A program made the position numbers and the translations under genes. From NCBI GenBank assembly GCA_017447005.1, contig JAFSOM010000232.1, positions 1 to 6,393 of the forward strand: DNA of 6,393 nucleotides, read 5' to 3'. This document shows, piece after piece, positions 5,935 to 6,393 of the stretch (positions are counted from its first letter, which is position 1; each line of letters opens with the position of its first letter). This DNA is from Oscillibacter sp. (GTDB taxonomy: Bacteria; Bacillota; Clostridia; Oscillospirales; Oscillospiraceae). The notes beneath the pieces were generated by a model. It ran no database searches. It saw only the letters and a list, made by a program, of their open reading frames with translations, and was not told the origin of the DNA.

Positions 5935-6138
5935 TTAAAGCAGAATTCGGAAAAGCAACAGCAGGACGAAAACACTTATGGCTATGGAAGTCAGGGAACT
6001 GACCAAGCCGCTGAAACTGTTGGACAAAGCAGTAAAAATCTGGTCATGGTAGATAATCATGGAAAGGAGAATCAGAATGACAAACACGACAAGCCAGAAA
6101 AGCAGAAAACGCCTGAACTTATCCCATAAATTCATCAT
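5935..6138 (-). CDS. Small two-span membrane protein
   Basis: 67 aa from ATG 6138, with a second ATG directly after it. AAGGAG ends about 11 nt upstream, within the last codons of the preceding gene. A short basic, aromatic N-terminus (NLWDKFRRF) precedes a first membrane segment at about residues 11-30. A polar loop (HDQIFTALSNSFSG) and a second span at about 45-66 follow, and the protein ends directly on the span. The positive N-terminus suggests both ends face the cytoplasm. It lies 7 bp from the upstream gene and about 40 bp from the next start, so it is part of the operon. Its last residues LLLLFRILL also occur in the 35-aa protein encoded just before it. The family is unknown; by size it could be a membrane anchor or a phage-type small membrane protein. 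Confidence 0.8.
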   Translation of the reverse strand: MMNLWDKFRRFLLFWLVVFVILILLSMIIYHDQIFTALSNSFSGLVSSLTSIAISVFVLLLLFRILL

Positions 6139-6145
6139 CGGGTTG

Positions 6146-6253
6146 TCATCTCCTTCTCAGCAGGATACGAAAAAGGAGCAAAAGAGCGAGAACAGGAACG
6201 ACAATCCAAATCGCCACGTCAAACAGCCTGTAAACGCAAAACGCAATAGCCAT
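6146..6253 (-). CDS. 35-aa single-span membrane protein
   Basis: Starts at ATG 6253 and ends at TGA 6146-6148, just ahead of the 67-aa membrane protein gene. It has one hydrophobic segment (about residues 11-31, FDVAIWIVVPVLALLLLF) followed by a basic tail RILLRRR, a pattern that would place the C-terminus in the cytoplasm. No good Shine-Dalgarno precedes the ATG. An in-frame GTG at 6283 would add ten mostly hydrophobic residues but also lacks a site. Support comes from position in the tight operon, the plausible membrane topology, and the LLLLFRILL motif shared with the next protein. Its codons for that motif differ from the neighbour's, so it is not a recent copy. Confidence 0.55.
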   Translation of the reverse strand: MAIAFCVYRLFDVAIWIVVPVLALLLLFRILLRRR

Positions 6254-6308
6254 TAAGGACTTGCGCAAAAATAAAATAATCACGTAGGAATTATCGCACA
6301 GGAAAGAA

Positions 6309-6393
6309 TCAGCGATTGAGAGTGGAAATCACATAATTCCAGTCTCCGAGATGAATGTCATGAATGACCGGGAGAGCGGCAAAGCGTTTGTCG
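6309..6393 (-). CDS. C-terminus of an unknown protein (cut by window edge)
   Basis: A frame open from the right window edge to TGA at 6309-6311 gives the last 27 residues, including ALPVIHDIHLGDWNYVISTL. Composition is that of a normal globular protein, and the frame ends just before the small membrane protein genes on the same strand. It is therefore probably the upstream member of the same operon. Too little is present to identify it. The other two minus-strand frames here are closed by stops. Confidence 0.6.
   Translation of the reverse strand, partial: DKRFAALPVIHDIHLGDWNYVISTLNR

Noticed and set aside
5503..6129. Plus-strand 208-codon frame
   Set aside because: It runs antisense across the kinase-like and 67-aa membrane protein genes and includes the 72-bp repeat; its product is low-complexity and has no RBS.

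Overview
The window is a bacterial accessory region of about 6.4 kb. The left half is dominated by insertion-sequence material. The right half holds a compact minus-strand operon of proteins I could not match to a named family. Canonical Shine-Dalgarno sites (AAGGAGG, GGAGG, AAAGGA) and IS4/IS1595 transposases show that it is bacterial. Base composition is mixed: the operon is richer in GC and NNG/NNC codons, while the 2.5-3.5 kb intergenic stretch is AT-rich. I cannot assign a phylum from the sequence alone.

Layout. (1) 1-1172, minus: a 390-codon, edge-truncated IS4-family DDE transposase with a visible Y-2-R-3-E-6-K signature. It is read from an extended -10 promoter that lies in an inverted repeat at 1175-1244. 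(2) 1265-1434: a 170-bp MITE with 11-bp terminal inverted repeats (GGCGTGTCCCA) and a perfect 8-bp target duplication (TTAAATTC). (3) 1504-2514, plus: a full-length IS1595-family transposase with an N-terminal zinc ribbon. (4) 2515-3576: non-coding debris holding a second, diverged MITE (2659-2816, 8-bp duplication AGAAAAAG), a dispersed ~100-bp direct repeat, several hairpins and a short tandem repeat. (5) 3577-3866, minus: a frameshifted gene remnant. (6) 6393 down to 3878, minus: a tightly packed operon.

In transcription order the operon encodes the C-terminus of an unknown protein, a 35-aa one-span membrane protein, a 67-aa two-span membrane protein, a ~270-aa protein, and a 404-aa proline-rich and coiled-coil protein that overlaps the ~270-aa gene. 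By eye, the ~270-aa protein reads as the C-lobe of a eukaryotic-like Ser/Thr protein kinase. It has no N-lobe and no HRD catalytic Asp, and the segment carrying its APE-like motif is tandemly duplicated (24 residues twice, 72 bp twice).

The most interesting points are this possible pseudokinase, membrane-protein and coiled-coil operon, and the pair of related 8-bp-TSD MITEs flanking an IS1595 transposase whose own ends I cannot find. The 8-bp duplication is the size made by IS1595-family transposases, so that transposase or a relative is the natural suspect for having mobilised them.
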